Origin: Taiwanofungus camphoratus
Taxonomy: Eukaryota; Basidiomycota; Agaricomycetes; Polyporales; Taiwanofungaceae
Assembly: GCA_003999685.1 (NCBI GenBank)
Contig: CP021229.1
Location: forward strand, 558,001-622,000
Direction of reading: 5' to 3'
DNA length: 64,000 bases
Made by a program: the position numbers and the translations under genes. The first letter of the stretch is position 1. The number at the start of each line of letters is the position of its first letter. This document shows positions 10,902-22,642 of this stretch, one piece after another. The notes below the pieces were generated by a model. The model saw only the letters and a list, made by a program, of their open reading frames with translations. It was not told the DNA's origin and made no database searches.

Positions 10902-12530
10902 CTATGTATCCGGTCCGTAGCTCCAGTGAAGAAACCCCCAGCTTGACTGATGTCGAAGTCCTAGAATCGGTTCAGGTCGATCAGGGTCTACGGGACGAAT
11001 TGTGAGCAAGTGTCGCTCATTAAACCAGGCTAGCTCTCTTTCCAGGACAGCCTGCGCCCTCTCCCAAGTCTCTTGCGTTTTCTCAAAGTCGGTCTGTATC
11101 CAGTCTGATTCGGGCTCCTGCCGCATTAGATCAGTTTTCCTGAGCTCTAGCACCCCAGGCAATGCTTTCTGGGATGCTGCCTCCACCCTCTCCGCGGAGG
11201 CGGTGTTAGAGACGTTGCGTACCTTAAATAAGCGGTGCGGTTTTTCTTCCAGTCCAGATCGTACCCATCTAGAGGCTGTACCGAGCTTAGCAAGTTTGCT
11301 CCACTGCGAGGAGCGAATTTCTATCACGACTTCTTTGAGCGCTGAAAATGCGGGGAGGCTGTGGAGCTTGCAGCCCGTCTGTTCAAGTTTGATGCGCGAG
11401 ACTTTGTCGACGTTGTCATCGAGGGTTATGTAGTTGTCTTCCAGAGCGAATCTGAACCGAATGGCAGACACCTCCACGGAGTTGACGTGGTGAAGGAGGG
11501 CAGGTATCGATGGAGAACCATACAGGGACCCATATAGAGTGGCATGATCAAAGGTGAGAGAGCGGATAGAAGTGAAATATGGGAGGAGTGGATCTCCTGC
11601 ACAGTCGAAGAGTGGTTAAAAATATTGTGCGCAAGAAGAATACAGTGGAATACCTCTGAGCAAGTAGTGGGGTGACTCGTACGCGAACACCAGCGTCAGA
11701 TGCTGAACAGACGATCCAATAGCCTGAAGAGATTGAATGGGAGCATTTACCCTCCACTTATCGATAGAATAGGCAAGACTACGGAGGGCCAACCCTTGCG
11801 CAGGTTGGTTCAAGTACCAGTTTAGGAGAAATTCTTGGCATGATCCCGAAAGTATCTCCAACGTATGGAGACGAGGGCGCGGACCAGCTACAGAGGGATT
11901 CCCACCTCTGTGGACGAACGTCAGATCCTTCACGACCAAAGTCGAGAGCTGGGGAAAATGAGAGAGGAATAATGTAAAGTCTTTAGCTGTGTCAAATTCA
12001 ACCCTTTTGAGGGTTAGCGTGGTCACCGTTGGAAGCATGCATGCGCCTGGCGTAGGCTGGATGGTTGCCCATTGCATATTCTGGATATTCTGAATGAGAA
12101 GACTCTCCAAAGAAGTTTGGCTCAACTTCTGTATCACCCTCGAAGCATGATTACCAACCCAAGAGAGATCGCGGCCCTCTGTATCCCTGTGTTCACAGTC
12201 GATTATTCGAAGTTCCCGAACGTGTTGAGCCAGTGCGGGACTGTCATAAACCCAAGCTGCGTGTCGGCAACGTGCTTCAGAGGATAATTTGACAATGCGG
12301 TGTAGATGAGACCGGCTACGAGGAAGCCAGGAGAAGCAGGTCATAGCACAGGCACGAAGGCTGCGGATATCGTCTCCGAGAAGGTCGATGATGAGATCAA
12401 TGAGTTCTTGAAGCAATCGGGGTCGTGAGGACTTTTTTGCACTTGTTTCTGCATTAGAAAAGTCCGAAGTAGAAGAAGCCTTGACTGCTGGGACAGCGGT
12501 CACATTCCCAGAGTCCATGTGTACTGGCAA
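10902..12530 (-). CDS. F-box domain protein
   Basis: This encodes a probable substrate-recognition subunit of an SCF ubiquitin ligase. There are two exons, 12530-11654 and 11596-10902, with a 57-bp intron at 11597-11653. They total 1572 nt, or 523 residues. After a Ser-rich N-terminus the F-box begins near residue 38 with PRLLQELIDLIIDLLGDD, followed by SLRACAMTCFSWLPRSRSHL, the form common in large mushroom F-box families. The rest has irregular leucine-rich stretches such as LPTVTTLTLKRVEFDTA and FPQLSTLVVKDLTFV, suggesting an LRR-like recognition region. The last ~90 residues are charged and likely helical. A second Met at codon 5 is an alternative start. The F-box call is secure; the target is unknown. 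Confidence 0.85.
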
Positions 12531-14532
12531 GATCTGGTTTTGTGTGAGTTAGTGCTGTTCGCTTAGAGTGTCGGTGAAACCTACGTATTTGAGCAACTGA
12601 GGAGAAGTTGAGGGAACCCAAAAGCGAAGTCTAGATAGGGATAGAGACGACAAGCCACTCAGTTATAAGGTTCCAACTCGTACACAGCAGTGCTCGGTCT
12701 CGAGCGCCGTCACATGCTTTTCACGTGATCTAGCGTGTGTCGATCGGGATCTCAGAGAAGATAGGGACCCCGAACGGCGAAAAACCACTGGGTAAGAACG
12801 ATTTTCTGCCATTATCTCTGGCACCGCTACTGCCCAACATCTAGGACAATTTATACCCAGTACCGCATATGCCTCATGAGCATTACTGCACAATCCGGTG
12901 CGCCTATCCCAGAGTGGCGGCTTCGAACTTTGAGCTCAAATTTCCGGAAACTGATTTCGACGATTACAATTATGAGATATACATATCTAGAACAGACAAG
13001 CAAGAAGATCGAAAAGCCGATGCATGAGAATGACTTGCACAGGTAACGACCTCGCGTCAGTATAGTTATTGTTTCTCAGCGTTAAACACCTCCCAGACTT
13101 CGACTGCACTAAAAAAAGTTGGAAGAAAAGGCGGATGTCGGATCAAAGGGTGGCTGTAAATCTGTGAGACGCTCTCCGTATGTTACACCGTCTTTCAGCG
13201 TGGTAGGTCGCAATGGGACTGAGGCTAACGAGCACCGCCTTTGTGTAAGCGTGTCGTTCAAAGTACAGTCTAGACGCAAATTAAGGCAGGTCGCTGTGAA
13301 GGTATGAATGGGCTGATAGATGCTATGAGACCATTGCCAAGGACGACACCGCCTTCCGGACTACCCTCTGGACTACCTTCGCAGACCCTGTGATTCCTGG
13401 ATAATGCCATGAGGCGAGGGTCAATTGTGATGGTGATGGTGAAGTGCAAGAACTCAACGAACTGTATGCTTACTTGAAGTTTGCATTTTAGCCAGGCCTG
13501 GATGCTATGTTTGAGAAAAGCGCCGACGCTTATCGCGAAATGAGCAGCACGACCACTCTGAAAGCGGAGGCGTCCGGCCCGATACAAGATGTGGCGATGC
13601 TATACCAGAGGCTCGTTTCCACGTGAAGCAGTGCACCCTCATACAGTACGTGCGGCAGCTGCAAAAGTCGCACAGCATCAGCCATTCTGGTGGCATCGAG
13701 GAAACAAAGCATACTTAGTGAAGAAGTTTTTCTGGGAGGCAACGCCAAAGGAAGCTTGTAGGCCTGACTGTCCAACCCTGCGAGTGCAAGTACGAACTTG
13801 GCCCAATGTCAGTCATTTAAAATTTTATGTGTCAATGAGATATTCTCATGAAGATAGAAGTGTCATAGCGTAGCTGTGCTGACGACTGGACAAGCAGAGC
13901 AATATACAAGTACCGAGAGCATGTAAGACTCCAATGCTGTAAGTCAATAATGCCTTCAATAATGCCAGTGACGCATGAATGGAAGAGCCTGAGAAAGCAG
14001 AAAGGCCTCGTTTGCATCGCCGGGCGTCTATTAAGCACACGAGCTAAGCGTCGGTGCATTGCTCTATGAACAGTCCTTGCAAACACTCAAACAGGCCTTC
14101 TCCCTGTTAATAGATGTGTCGACGTTTGATGAGTCTCCTGGATCACAACTCCATTCATACGGCAGTCTTCCATTCCGCTTTCAGCTTGCGTCTTGTATTC
14201 GCTCAGGCTGCTGCGCTCAGCCTTCGTTTCGCGCGATCCTCTGATCTGTTATACGCATGTTTCGTTCTCGCCTCGGCCGTGCTTCTTGCTCCATCTTCTG
14301 GCCTTGGGCCAATAATGGTAACTTACTGGTGTGCCGTACCGGTGCATCTGGTGCATCCCCCAATACGTGCTTGCCCCTAGTAGACTCTGACAGACTCTCT
14401 GGGAAGCGCTCTTTCCAACGCGTCCGTTGATGCACTGACTGTTTCCCGTCTCGCTGGGATGTAAGTCGGGTCCGCTGGCGCCGGCGCGCATCCGGCCCTT
14501 CGGCGGTCTCGCTCCCCCCTTAGAGCGGAGAC

Positions 14533-14580
14533 GAAAAAACAAAAACAAAAACAAAAAAAGAAACACAATACAAAAAAAAA
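14533..14580. repeat. A-rich simple repeat (A4-7 C)n
   Basis: This is a run of AAAAAC-type units with interruptions. It is low complexity and not coding. It lies in the intergenic space downstream of the minus-strand RNA-binding protein gene. Confidence 0.8.
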
Positions 14581-15552
14581 CAGGACCGAACCTCTGGCAC
14601 GCATCACGACAGACTCCCACCCTCCACCACGATCGGGTACGCCCCGCTTGTACCACGATGCAGCCAGCTCCACCGACGTCCCTGGGGGAAGCAGCAGCAG
14701 TGGCACCCCTCGGGATAGCAGCCTGCCCAAGACCGCGCGGTCCTAAGCTAGCACGTCCTGCTCGTTACAAGACCCTCGCCTCGCGCGCGGCGCGGCCCAA
14801 TGGGCTCTGGAAGCGTTCTGGATCTCGGAGGCGGCTGGAGAGCACCACGCCCGCACGCACGCACATGTTAAATGCACCGACTGTACAGTAATGCCAACGT
14901 CAATGTCATGATCATGATCATGGCACGACAACGTCATCGTTGTCGAGAACCGAGTCCGCACCTGCCACCAGTGCGAAACAGCGCAGTGGGGCTTGAACTG
15001 TGAACTGTGAAATGTGAAAACTCTGCGTGTGTCGTGCCTGAGGCCTGATCAAGTACACTCCTTGGCATGAGGACATCCGTAGTGGCGGCCCCCGTTGTCA
15101 TCGCGGTGCTCTAGGTTCACCGAGTTGATATTTAACTCGTCTCTATCCTTGTATTTGCTTTTCGATCGTTCTACTTCCCCCCCCAGCAGCGGCCTCGCCG
15201 TCCATCCATTCCGAGCCCACGCCTTCTACGTGCCCAAGTCCTCACTTGACCACGCGCACGCTTTGAAGACTCAGTACTCAGTACTCAAGAGCGCTACTGC
15301 CACCAGCACGTTCCCACCGTGTCTTATTTGCAGCTCGGTAACCTCGACCCGTTGCGGCCACCAAAAGTCCTCGCTCTCAGGGCATCATCATCCAACCAGG
15401 ACCAGGACCATCCATCGCGACTAAGTACATCGTGTATTATGTCTGTCTGCATCTGCATCGTACAAAAGACCACGTGTGACGGACACCGGCTGCGCCGCGT
15501 ACCATGTCATGTATGCCTGTATGCCGTTCGCGTAACTTCTCTCCGTCCCGCG

Positions 15553-15571
15553 CCCCCCCCCCCCCCCCCCC
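15553..15571. repeat. Homopolymer C19 tract (G19 on the minus strand)
   Basis: Nineteen consecutive C residues lie about 60 bp beyond the minus-strand stop codon of the RRM gene, so the run would be a G-tract in its 3' UTR. Run length in an assembly is prone to error. Confidence 0.85.
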
Positions 15572-15633
15572 GCAGCCCTCTCGCGGCCCATCCTCGCATG
15601 GGGATCGACCGCCGGGCATGGGCACCGCGGCGC

Positions 15634-18600
15634 TCAGCGGCTGCCCGCGCCCGCCTTGAGCTTCTCGCCCATCTCCAGGTGCGCCTCGCCCACCCCCGCG
15701 CCCATCGCGGGCCCGTCGAACGCCTCGCTGGGGTGCGGGAAGAAGCCCGAGAACGGCGTCGACGGGCTCAGCGACGCGGGCGTGCGCGCCGAGTATGTGA
15801 GCGCGGGCGAGACCAGCGGCGAGCGGTCCTCCTCGTCCGCATCGTGCGCGCCCCGGTGCTGCTTGCCGTGCACGCCGGTGCGGTCCATGTTCGTGCCGTG
15901 ATTATTGCTGAAAATGCTGCCGGTCGTGTTGCTGGGTATGATGTTGCTGCTGTCGCGGGTACTGCCAAAGGCACCGGGGCGCAGGGTCTTTTGCGTGCTG
16001 TACGGACTGTGCTTGGGGTTACTGATGCTGTTGAGACTGTTGATGCTGTTAAGACTGTTAAGACTGTTGATGCTGCTAAGACCGCCGAGGCCGCCGAGGC
16101 CAAAGTGGGCGCCGCCGTTCGTGCCGCCAACGCGATTACTGTTCGTGCTGTTGTTCAGAATGCTAGGGTCGATGCCGCCGCCGTGGTACGCGCTGCCGCC
16201 CGCGAGCGTCTGCGCGCCGAGATACTGCGACGGCAGCGTCGTCGCGCGCGCGTGCAGAGCCTGCGCATGCGCATGCGCCTCCGCCTCCGCCTCTCCGCGC
16301 GTGTGCGCGACGTGCGTCTGGTTCCTCTGGCGCTGTTGGTAGGCCAGCGAGAACGTGCGGTCGAGATCGAGGTCGAGCGCGAGAGAGGACGCCTGGCCGA
16401 GCGCGCGCCTGTTCGCCCTCTCGTGCACCGCCGCAAAGTCCGCAAAGTCCGAAAAGTCCGCGTACGGCTGGCGTTGCTTGGGCCGGCCGCCTCCCCCGCT
16501 GGCGTGGAAGTCGTCCTCGGACATGGGCGCGAGCGCGTCGAGAAGGCGGCGGTTCGCGTCGCGCCCGCTCGCATCGGGGAGGGCTTTGCCAGTGGACAGC
16601 GCTGGGGGCGCGTGAATCGAGCCCGCCAGGCCGCGCGATGGGCCTTGCATCGTCAACGCCGAGGCCGAGGCGGAAGACCGCACCGGGAGCTCGTTTTGCG
16701 CGCTCGCGGGCTGCACCTGCTGCCGCTGCGCGTGCGCCTGGAGGATCATCCGCTCCATCGGCGTGAACCCGTTCTCCGCGCGGGCCGCGGACGACTGCGC
16801 GCCAACGCCGACACCGATGCCCGCGCTCACATTCATACCCATACCCACGCCCGCGCCGAGCGGGAGCTGGCTCTGGGCATTATACAGCGCCGCGTCGTCC
16901 TGGAGCATGTACGCCGGCGCCCTCAGCGCCTCTCCGAGATACTGTGCTTCGCCGACACCGAAATCGTCGTACGCGCTCCCATACGCGTCCACAGACGCCA
17001 GCGCGTCTTGCATGCCGATTGGCATCTGCGGCCGCGCGAGGGCCTGTTGCTGTTGCTGGAGCACGCGTGCGGGCGGGAGGGGCGACACCGGCACGCCGAC
17101 GTTCGCCGCGTACGCGCCGCCAAACAGCGCCGAGTTCGCGGTCACGCCCACGCTGTCCGGGAGCCGAGCATTCGCCAGCAGCGCGGTCTGGTCCGGGGAC
17201 TGCGAGTGCAGCTGGTTGCCCTGGAGGTTGAGCAGCGCCGCCTGCGCCATCGTCAGCCGCGACGGCGAGTCGCCGCCTTCGCGCGCGAGCCGTTCCATGC
17301 GCTGAAATCACCGCGGGAGCATCAATCAGTCAGCTAGAGCCCCAACTCGCTCGAACCGAGGACTGCCACTCACCCGCAACTCCCGCTGCTCGCTGGTATC
17401 CGCAAACCGGACCGAGATCCTGCAGCCCGCGTCCTGCCACCCACGCACGAGGCGCCCGTGCAGCCGCTCGATGATCTCCTCCGCTGCAGTGCGCGTCTCG
17501 AGCCTGCAGTGCAAAACCGCCCATCAGCAAGCGTCCACTCGTGTTTCTGCACCGCTCGCCCGGGGCACAAAAACGAGTCGCCGAAAAAGTGCGAATCCCA
17601 CCCCTGATTCCACACACGCACACGCACACGTACACTCACCTCACAAACGCAATAATCCTCGGCGGGCTGCTCAGCCGCGTCTGGAAAAACCGGCTGCTCA
17701 TGATCCGGTACGGGCTCACCAGGGCCGCCAATGTCGGCTCGTCGATGCTCAGCGGTAGCCCCTCCATGTACAGGTTCGTCGACGCCGTGTCCTGCAGCTG
17801 TTCCATCCGCGCCTTGAACGAGTCCGCCGGCGCACGCGCCCCCGCAGACTCCTCCGCACCCGTACCCGCACCCGCACTCGCACCCGCCGTGGCGGCTGTG
17901 GCGGTGGAATACACTGTCCCCGGGATCTTGTGGATTTGCTGTGCAGACGCGAGAGCCAGCTCAGCGCGCGTTCGCCGTGGACAAGCGAAAGTAGGAAGGC
18001 GCACCTTGGAGAACGAGGGGTGTAGATTGCGGTACTTTCGCAGCGTCTCGATGCACCGCTCCGCGGCATCGACCGTGTCGAACCTGCGCAATGACGCATG
18101 CAACAGTCAGCCAGACGGCTTCACGGGGCGGGATGATGCGGCCACTCACAGGACGAAGCCATACCCACTGCACGATGCAACAGAAGAAGAAGAAAAAAAC
18201 TCGTCAGCATTCCCATTCACAGATGACAGGCCGCAAATCAATAACGAGCCAAACCAGCACCTCACGCGAACAAAAACGCGCTCCCCCCTCAAAAAAACAA
18301 GTAAAAAATGATAAAAGAACGCAAGCCCAAACGCACCTCGGCCGCTCGCTGACATGCCGCGTAAACGTCCGCACGCTCACGACGGTCCCGAACCCGCGTG
18401 CCAGCGCGAACAGCTGCTCCTCCGGAAACTGCGGCGGCAGCCCGTTGATGTACACGTTCGGCGTCCGCAGATCCCCCGCCCCCGCGCCGGACGTGTCCGG
18501 TGCGGCGGTCGTGCTTGCCGTGCTTATCGTGCTGGGCGTGCTGGGGCACACAAGGGCGGGCGGTCGCGTACCGGGAGCTTGGGCCTGAGCTTGAGCCTGA

Positions 18601-19022
18601 GCCTGCGCGAAAGCGAGAGGGGGCGGCTGTAGGTGGGCATCCTGCAGGGACAGCTCTGCCGCTGACTGGGGCTGGGTATATGTACACGCCCGACCGAGGC
18701 TGCCCGCCGCAGCGCCGCCCGAGAGACCGGGCGACGGCGGGGCGCGCGCAGGCGCAGGTGCGAGCTTGCAGATGTCGATCGGCGCGTCGATGGTGGCGCT
18801 GGGCCGCGGAGACGATGCAGCGGACCCCGCGCTCGCGGGCGGCGTGAGCGGCGGCTGCGGCGCGGGGGTGTCGATGACGGGGGTACCGGGGGCATCGGGG
18901 GTGTCACGGGCGATGTCGTGCGTCGCGTGTTGGGCAAGGGTGTGGGTATAGGTGTAGGCAGGGGGACTGGAGCCGAGCGCGGGGGCGGGGCCGGCGGGGG
19001 GCGATACGCGTGGGGTCTGCAT
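15634..19022 (-). CDS. Tandem-RRM RNA-binding protein (MSSP/RBMS-like)
   Basis: This encodes a single-strand nucleic-acid-binding protein with two RRMs. Six exons on the minus strand are 19022-18337, 18167-18150, 18083-18005, 17938-17640, 17503-17374 and 17301-15634. They total 2880 nt, or 959 residues. The N-terminal ~205 residues are Pro/Ala-rich and include an (AQ)n run. RRM1 has RNP2 NVYINGLP and RNP1 SGYGFVLF. RRM2 has RNP2 NLYMEGLP and RNP1-like PRIIAFVRL, followed by ISVRFADTSEQRELR. A long disordered tail is rich in Ala/Gln/Ser/Gly. It contains LNSLNSINSLNS repeats and a charged block GVHGKQHRGAHDADEEDRSP. The RNP1 core of RRM1 is encoded by an 18-nt microexon. The nearest family by architecture is MSSP/RBMS, with a role in mRNA or ssDNA binding inferred. 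An upstream in-frame Met at 19109 is less likely. Confidence 0.85.
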
Positions 19023-19059
19023 GGCTGGAGTCAAATGGTGCGGCCAAGTGGGTATGTGG

Positions 19060-19110
19060 GCAAGTAGGCAAGTAGGCAAGTAGTCAAGTAGGCAAGTAGT
19101 CGTAGTCAAG
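19060..19110. repeat. 8-bp tandem repeat (GCAAGTAG)n
   Basis: About five tandem copies of GCAAGTAG, with some TCAAGTAG variants, lie just upstream of the likely start codon of the minus-strand RRM gene. They probably fall in its 5' UTR. Confidence 0.8.
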
Positions 19111-19975
19111 TGAGCCAGCGGTGCGATGGGATATGGGCGCTGGGCTGGTATCAGAGAGTATCAAGCGGGGTTTTCGTTTTCGTGTGCGCCGGTTCGCGGT
19201 GTGCGGGGGAGATGGGGTATCGGTCTGGTGTGCTCGGGGATATATAGAGCTTTGAATCTGGAATCTGGAAACGAGATAGGGCCTGGTGGGCAAGTGGAAG
19301 TAGAGCTGGAGTCGAAGTTGGAAGTGAAGTAGAGCTAGGGTCGGACTTGCGAGAAAAGTAGAGCTGGAGTTGGAGCGGCAGGAGAGCTGGGTATGTAGCT
19401 GGCAGATTCGAGCTGGGGCGGAGACTAGGACGCGAAAGGCAAGGCAGCGAGGAAAGCAGAGACTGGAGGCTGAAGGCTGTCAAAGTAGAGTGGGCTGCAG
19501 GAAGTAGGATGCAGGGTATAGGTGTACTCGGGCCCGTTTTGGATGTGGATCTGATATGGGTATGGGGTACTCGTTCTTGGTATCTGTATGGGTGGTGCTC
19601 GAGGGAGAGCAAGCAGGGGCGTGTTGCGCGGGGGCGAGGGCGGGGAATAGGGACAGGTGCAATAAGGATAGCAGGGCGGGGGATGCGAAGGGTGCGGGGG
19701 TGGACTGGGAGCGGACACGGGTTCTTATAGCGCGACGGAGGGCGAGAGGCATGTGGGGATGCTGTCAGCGATCGCCCGATCTAGCGCAGGAGCTGCCACG
19801 GCGGGCGTGTGCGAGAGCGAGGGCGAGACAGGCGGGGCGAGCAGCGGAGAGCCGCATTGGGGGTGACAGGGCGATACATTGCAGGCCACGGCGGCTTCGA
19901 GGATGGGATCTGCGCCGGACGGGCCATGCGTGCGCGATCGAACAGGGCCTGCGCTTGCCAGAAGAGCGTCGACGC

Positions 19976-20134
19976 CCGTGACGTCTTTGCTCTCGGGAGC
20001 ACCCGGTGCGAGTCGTGTCGCCGTCCACCGAGCCTTCCATCATTGCATTACACCCCGTGACGTCTTTGCTCTCGGGAGCACCCGGTGCGAGTCGTGTCGC
20101 CGTCCACCGAGCCTTCCATCATTGCATTACACCC
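19976..20134. repeat. Perfect 79-bp tandem duplication
   Basis: Two identical 79-bp units follow one another, at about 19976-20055 and 20055-20134. Each contains GTGACGTCTTTGCTCTCGGG and ends CATCATTGCATTACACCC. The TGACGTCT in each copy resembles a CRE/ATF site. The duplication lies about 1 kb upstream of the RRM gene. Identity across both units suggests a recent event or an assembly artefact. Confidence 0.9.
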
Positions 20135-20204
20135 ACTAGCCTGCCATCACCGCGCACGCAGCCCTCGCTTGCCCAGGCTTCCCCTCCATCGCCATCAGCC
20201 GCGC

Positions 20205-20345
20205 GCTAGTGTGTTCCTTCCATCTCCATCTCGGTCCCATCTCTACTCTATCTCGGTCTCATCTCCATCGCATCTCCATCGCATCTTCATCTCCGCCCCA
20301 TCTCCGGCGCCGTCTCCATCTCTCGCCGTCTAGACTCTAGACTCT
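20205..20345. repeat. Pyrimidine-rich CATCTC-type simple repeat
   Basis: This is an irregular array of CATCTCCAT, CATCTCGGT and CATCGCATC units, ending with a duplicated TCTAGAC. It is low complexity, with no coding support. Confidence 0.75.
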
Positions 20346-21715
20346 AAAATCAGCATGGCGCAGTCTCGGCGCCCGCCCACCAAGCCGCTGTCCCCTCGCC
20401 CTGCGCCTCGCGCTCCCCGCCCACAGCCCACAGCCCGGCACCAACTCCGATCCTGCGCGTTCAACAAAGAGGCCGTGCTGCATGAGCAAACACCACCCGC
20501 CTTCAGGTTACCCCAACACCGTGGCAAAGATGCGCCCTCGCGCCCTTCCGATCCGTGCAAGCGGCTCAGTCGTGGCTGATCGTCGTTTCTCCCGACGCAG
20601 CCACTGCGTGCCGGTGATGCGCCAGATGGCTCACGCGCGGAGTACCGCTGGAAACGAGCACAGGCGACATTTAGACATATGCTGTGATCCTCACGCGTAC
20701 ACATAGCTACACGACGCGGGCGTGTACAGCTCAACTCAGTACACGACACGCACCGCGGTCAGCGAGCAGGCTGTAGACAGAGCCCGCACATACGGGGCCA
20801 AATGAGGCTGTGCGAGTGCCATCATACGTTATCACGATCCTCAAGTCTTCTGTCCAGTGCTAATTGGCCGGCATCCAGCTTCCCTATGGCCAATGGACGA
20901 CTCGGCCTTCCTAGTGTGTGCGGTCCTGCACTCACGCGCCCATCAGGCGGTTGAAGGCTACATCCACAGCAGCCCTTTCATCTTACCAAGCCACGATCTG
21001 CTATTCAACATACTAATATACACCTCGAATGGCCTACCATCCCTGGCATCCTGGCCGGGTGCACTTTCCCCATTCCCCACGTCCCCAGTCTGCGTTGTCG
21101 AGATCCCATCAACCAGCGCCGCTCCCCACACCTTCCACACCACCAACGACGTCAAGCAAACCCACCAAGGACCCTCCCCGCACGTCAACCCGCTCTCCTC
21201 GTCCGATTCCGACCGCGAAGGATCTGCACGCGTCCACCCTCGCCCCGCGCGCAAAGCTGCTCGTCCCGCTTTCATAGCCCCGATCTCGCCCGTTGGGGCG
21301 CTCAGACGCACGGTGTGTGTGCTGGGGCTGTATGGCCCTTGCGGCATGGCCACGGTGGGATCGGACGGACGGAAGACGTGCCGCGGGAGTGGGAGTCCCG
21401 CGGGCGGACGGGCTGTGGGGCCGTTAGCGCTTTACGTTGGCTTTACCTGTGAACCTCGTGGGCGTTCCTTGGCCTCTTGTCATGTAAATTACTCGACGCC
21501 GCTATATGATTATCGCACAGAGTATTTGCTATCGCAGCAGCAGCAGCAGCGTGCAGGGTGACCACACTCGAGGTTATCGATCTGTGCAAAAGACACTCAA
21601 CCCAACGATAGCGGTCACCTGGAATCTACACACCCAAAGTCGTCAGATGCTGCCCATGCCTATGCCAGTGCAGTCTTTGCGCGCAGGACGTCACTAGCAC
21701 GAGTCTGAAACCGAG

Positions 21716-22642
21716 TCATGCGGTAAGGGCCCGCCGGATATCCTGAAAAGGATCGGGATGGACGTGGGACTCGGGCAGGATCTGCAGGCTAGGGCTTGGC
21801 AAGTGGCAACTTGCAACTTGCCCAAGCCCGGGTCCTGAAGCTGAAGCTCGAAGACGTTCTGTAGTGACCGACGGTCGTTGCGTACCGGTACGCCTCGCCG
21901 GAGGCCCGGTCGCCAGTGTAACGGCTTCTGCGCTTCCTCCCGGCGCCCGACCCCCATCCGCCGACTCCCATCCGCCCACGCTCGATCGTCTTTTCGATAA
22001 GCAAGTACTGTATTGTCTGCGCGGTAGAGTATATGCCGCTCCGGACTGGACTGCGGCCCTCTGCCAGTGCACGGTTCTCGGGAGCAGGACTCGGCGCGGC
22101 CTCCGAGGAGCACCGGGCGGCGGGGAGGGACCGCGGCTCGAGAGCCGGGTGGCGCGCTGTGCTGGAGTTCGGCTTGCCAGTGAGCGAACGCTCTGCGCCT
22201 GGTAATCATACAGTACGTCCGTTTCTAATTTCTGGGTCACCGGTGCTGTCGCCTGGTCCGCCCGGCTGTTCGGCCAGATCCCGGTTCGCCTTCCTATAAG
22301 TACGTCCTCTTGGTAAGCATTAATTGAGGTCACATAGTTCCAGCGTTGGACGATGATCGATGCGATGAGATGAGAGTCGAAGTTCCAGGAACCCTGGCCT
22401 GTTTGTAAGCAACTCGACGTGGGTTGTCTTCGAAGCACGTGTCGTCGCTTGAAGGACGTCGAGGATGGATGCTGCATCTTGCTAGGTCGTGATCCTTGAA
22501 GCTTGAAGCTTGCGCTTGAATACTCCAACGCTCGCCGTTCTGGCAAGTGAATTCTTCTTGTTGTAAGCCACAAGATAGAGCTTGATCGAAACAGAATACG
22601 CAGCAGCCTGGCTGTTGCAAAAAAAGAGTATGACGCTGGCAT
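21716..22642 (-). CDS. Uncertain single-exon ORF of unknown function
   Basis: This is an uninterrupted minus-strand frame of 308 codons with a real ATG, starting MPASYSFFATARLLRILFRS and ending IRRALTA. The N-terminal ~30 residues are basic and hydrophobic, resembling a mitochondrial presequence. The rest is Arg/Ser/Pro-rich with no known motif. Most genes in this window carry many introns, so a lone intronless frame in moderately GC-rich DNA may be chance. I cannot assign a function and would not rely on it. Confidence 0.25.
   Translation of the reverse strand: MPASYSFFATARLLRILFRSSSILWLTTRRIHLPERRALEYSSASFKLQGSRPSKMQHPSSTSFKRRHVLRRQPTSSCLQTGQGSWNFDSHLIASIIVQRWNYVTSINAYQEDVLIGRRTGIWPNSRADQATAPVTQKLETDVLYDYQAQSVRSLASRTPAQRATRLSSRGPSPPPGAPRRPRRVLLPRTVHWQRAAVQSGAAYTLPRRQYSTCLSKRRSSVGGWESADGGRAPGGSAEAVTLATGPPARRTGTQRPSVTTERLRASASGPGLGQVASCHLPSPSLQILPESHVHPDPFQDIRRALTA

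Larger units (their letters stand above)
12531..15633. other. Region without a clear gene
   Basis: There is no convincing gene here. Around 13490-13630 a plus-strand frame reading EMSSTTTLKAEASGPIQDVA after a plausible acceptor (TTGCATTTTAG) looks exon-like, but no partner exon could be joined to it. An A-rich (AAAAAC)n-type tract is listed separately. The stretch 15150-15633 is the 3' flank of the RNA-binding protein gene. Confidence 0.4.

Noticed and set aside
13588-13873. A plus-strand frame of 94 codons
   Set aside because: It lacks an ATG at a plausible position and any motif. The competing frame in the same place looks more exon-like but is also unsupported.
15319-17337. A 672-codon plus-strand open frame
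   Set aside because: It is antisense to the long last exon of the RRM protein. It is Arg/Ala/Val-rich as expected for a GC-rich shadow frame, crosses the C19 run, and has no motif. The minus-strand reading has two clear RRMs.
20857-21561. A 234-codon plus-strand frame
   Set aside because: The frame would begin at GTG, not ATG. It has no motif, and its composition is that of GC-rich intergenic sequence.
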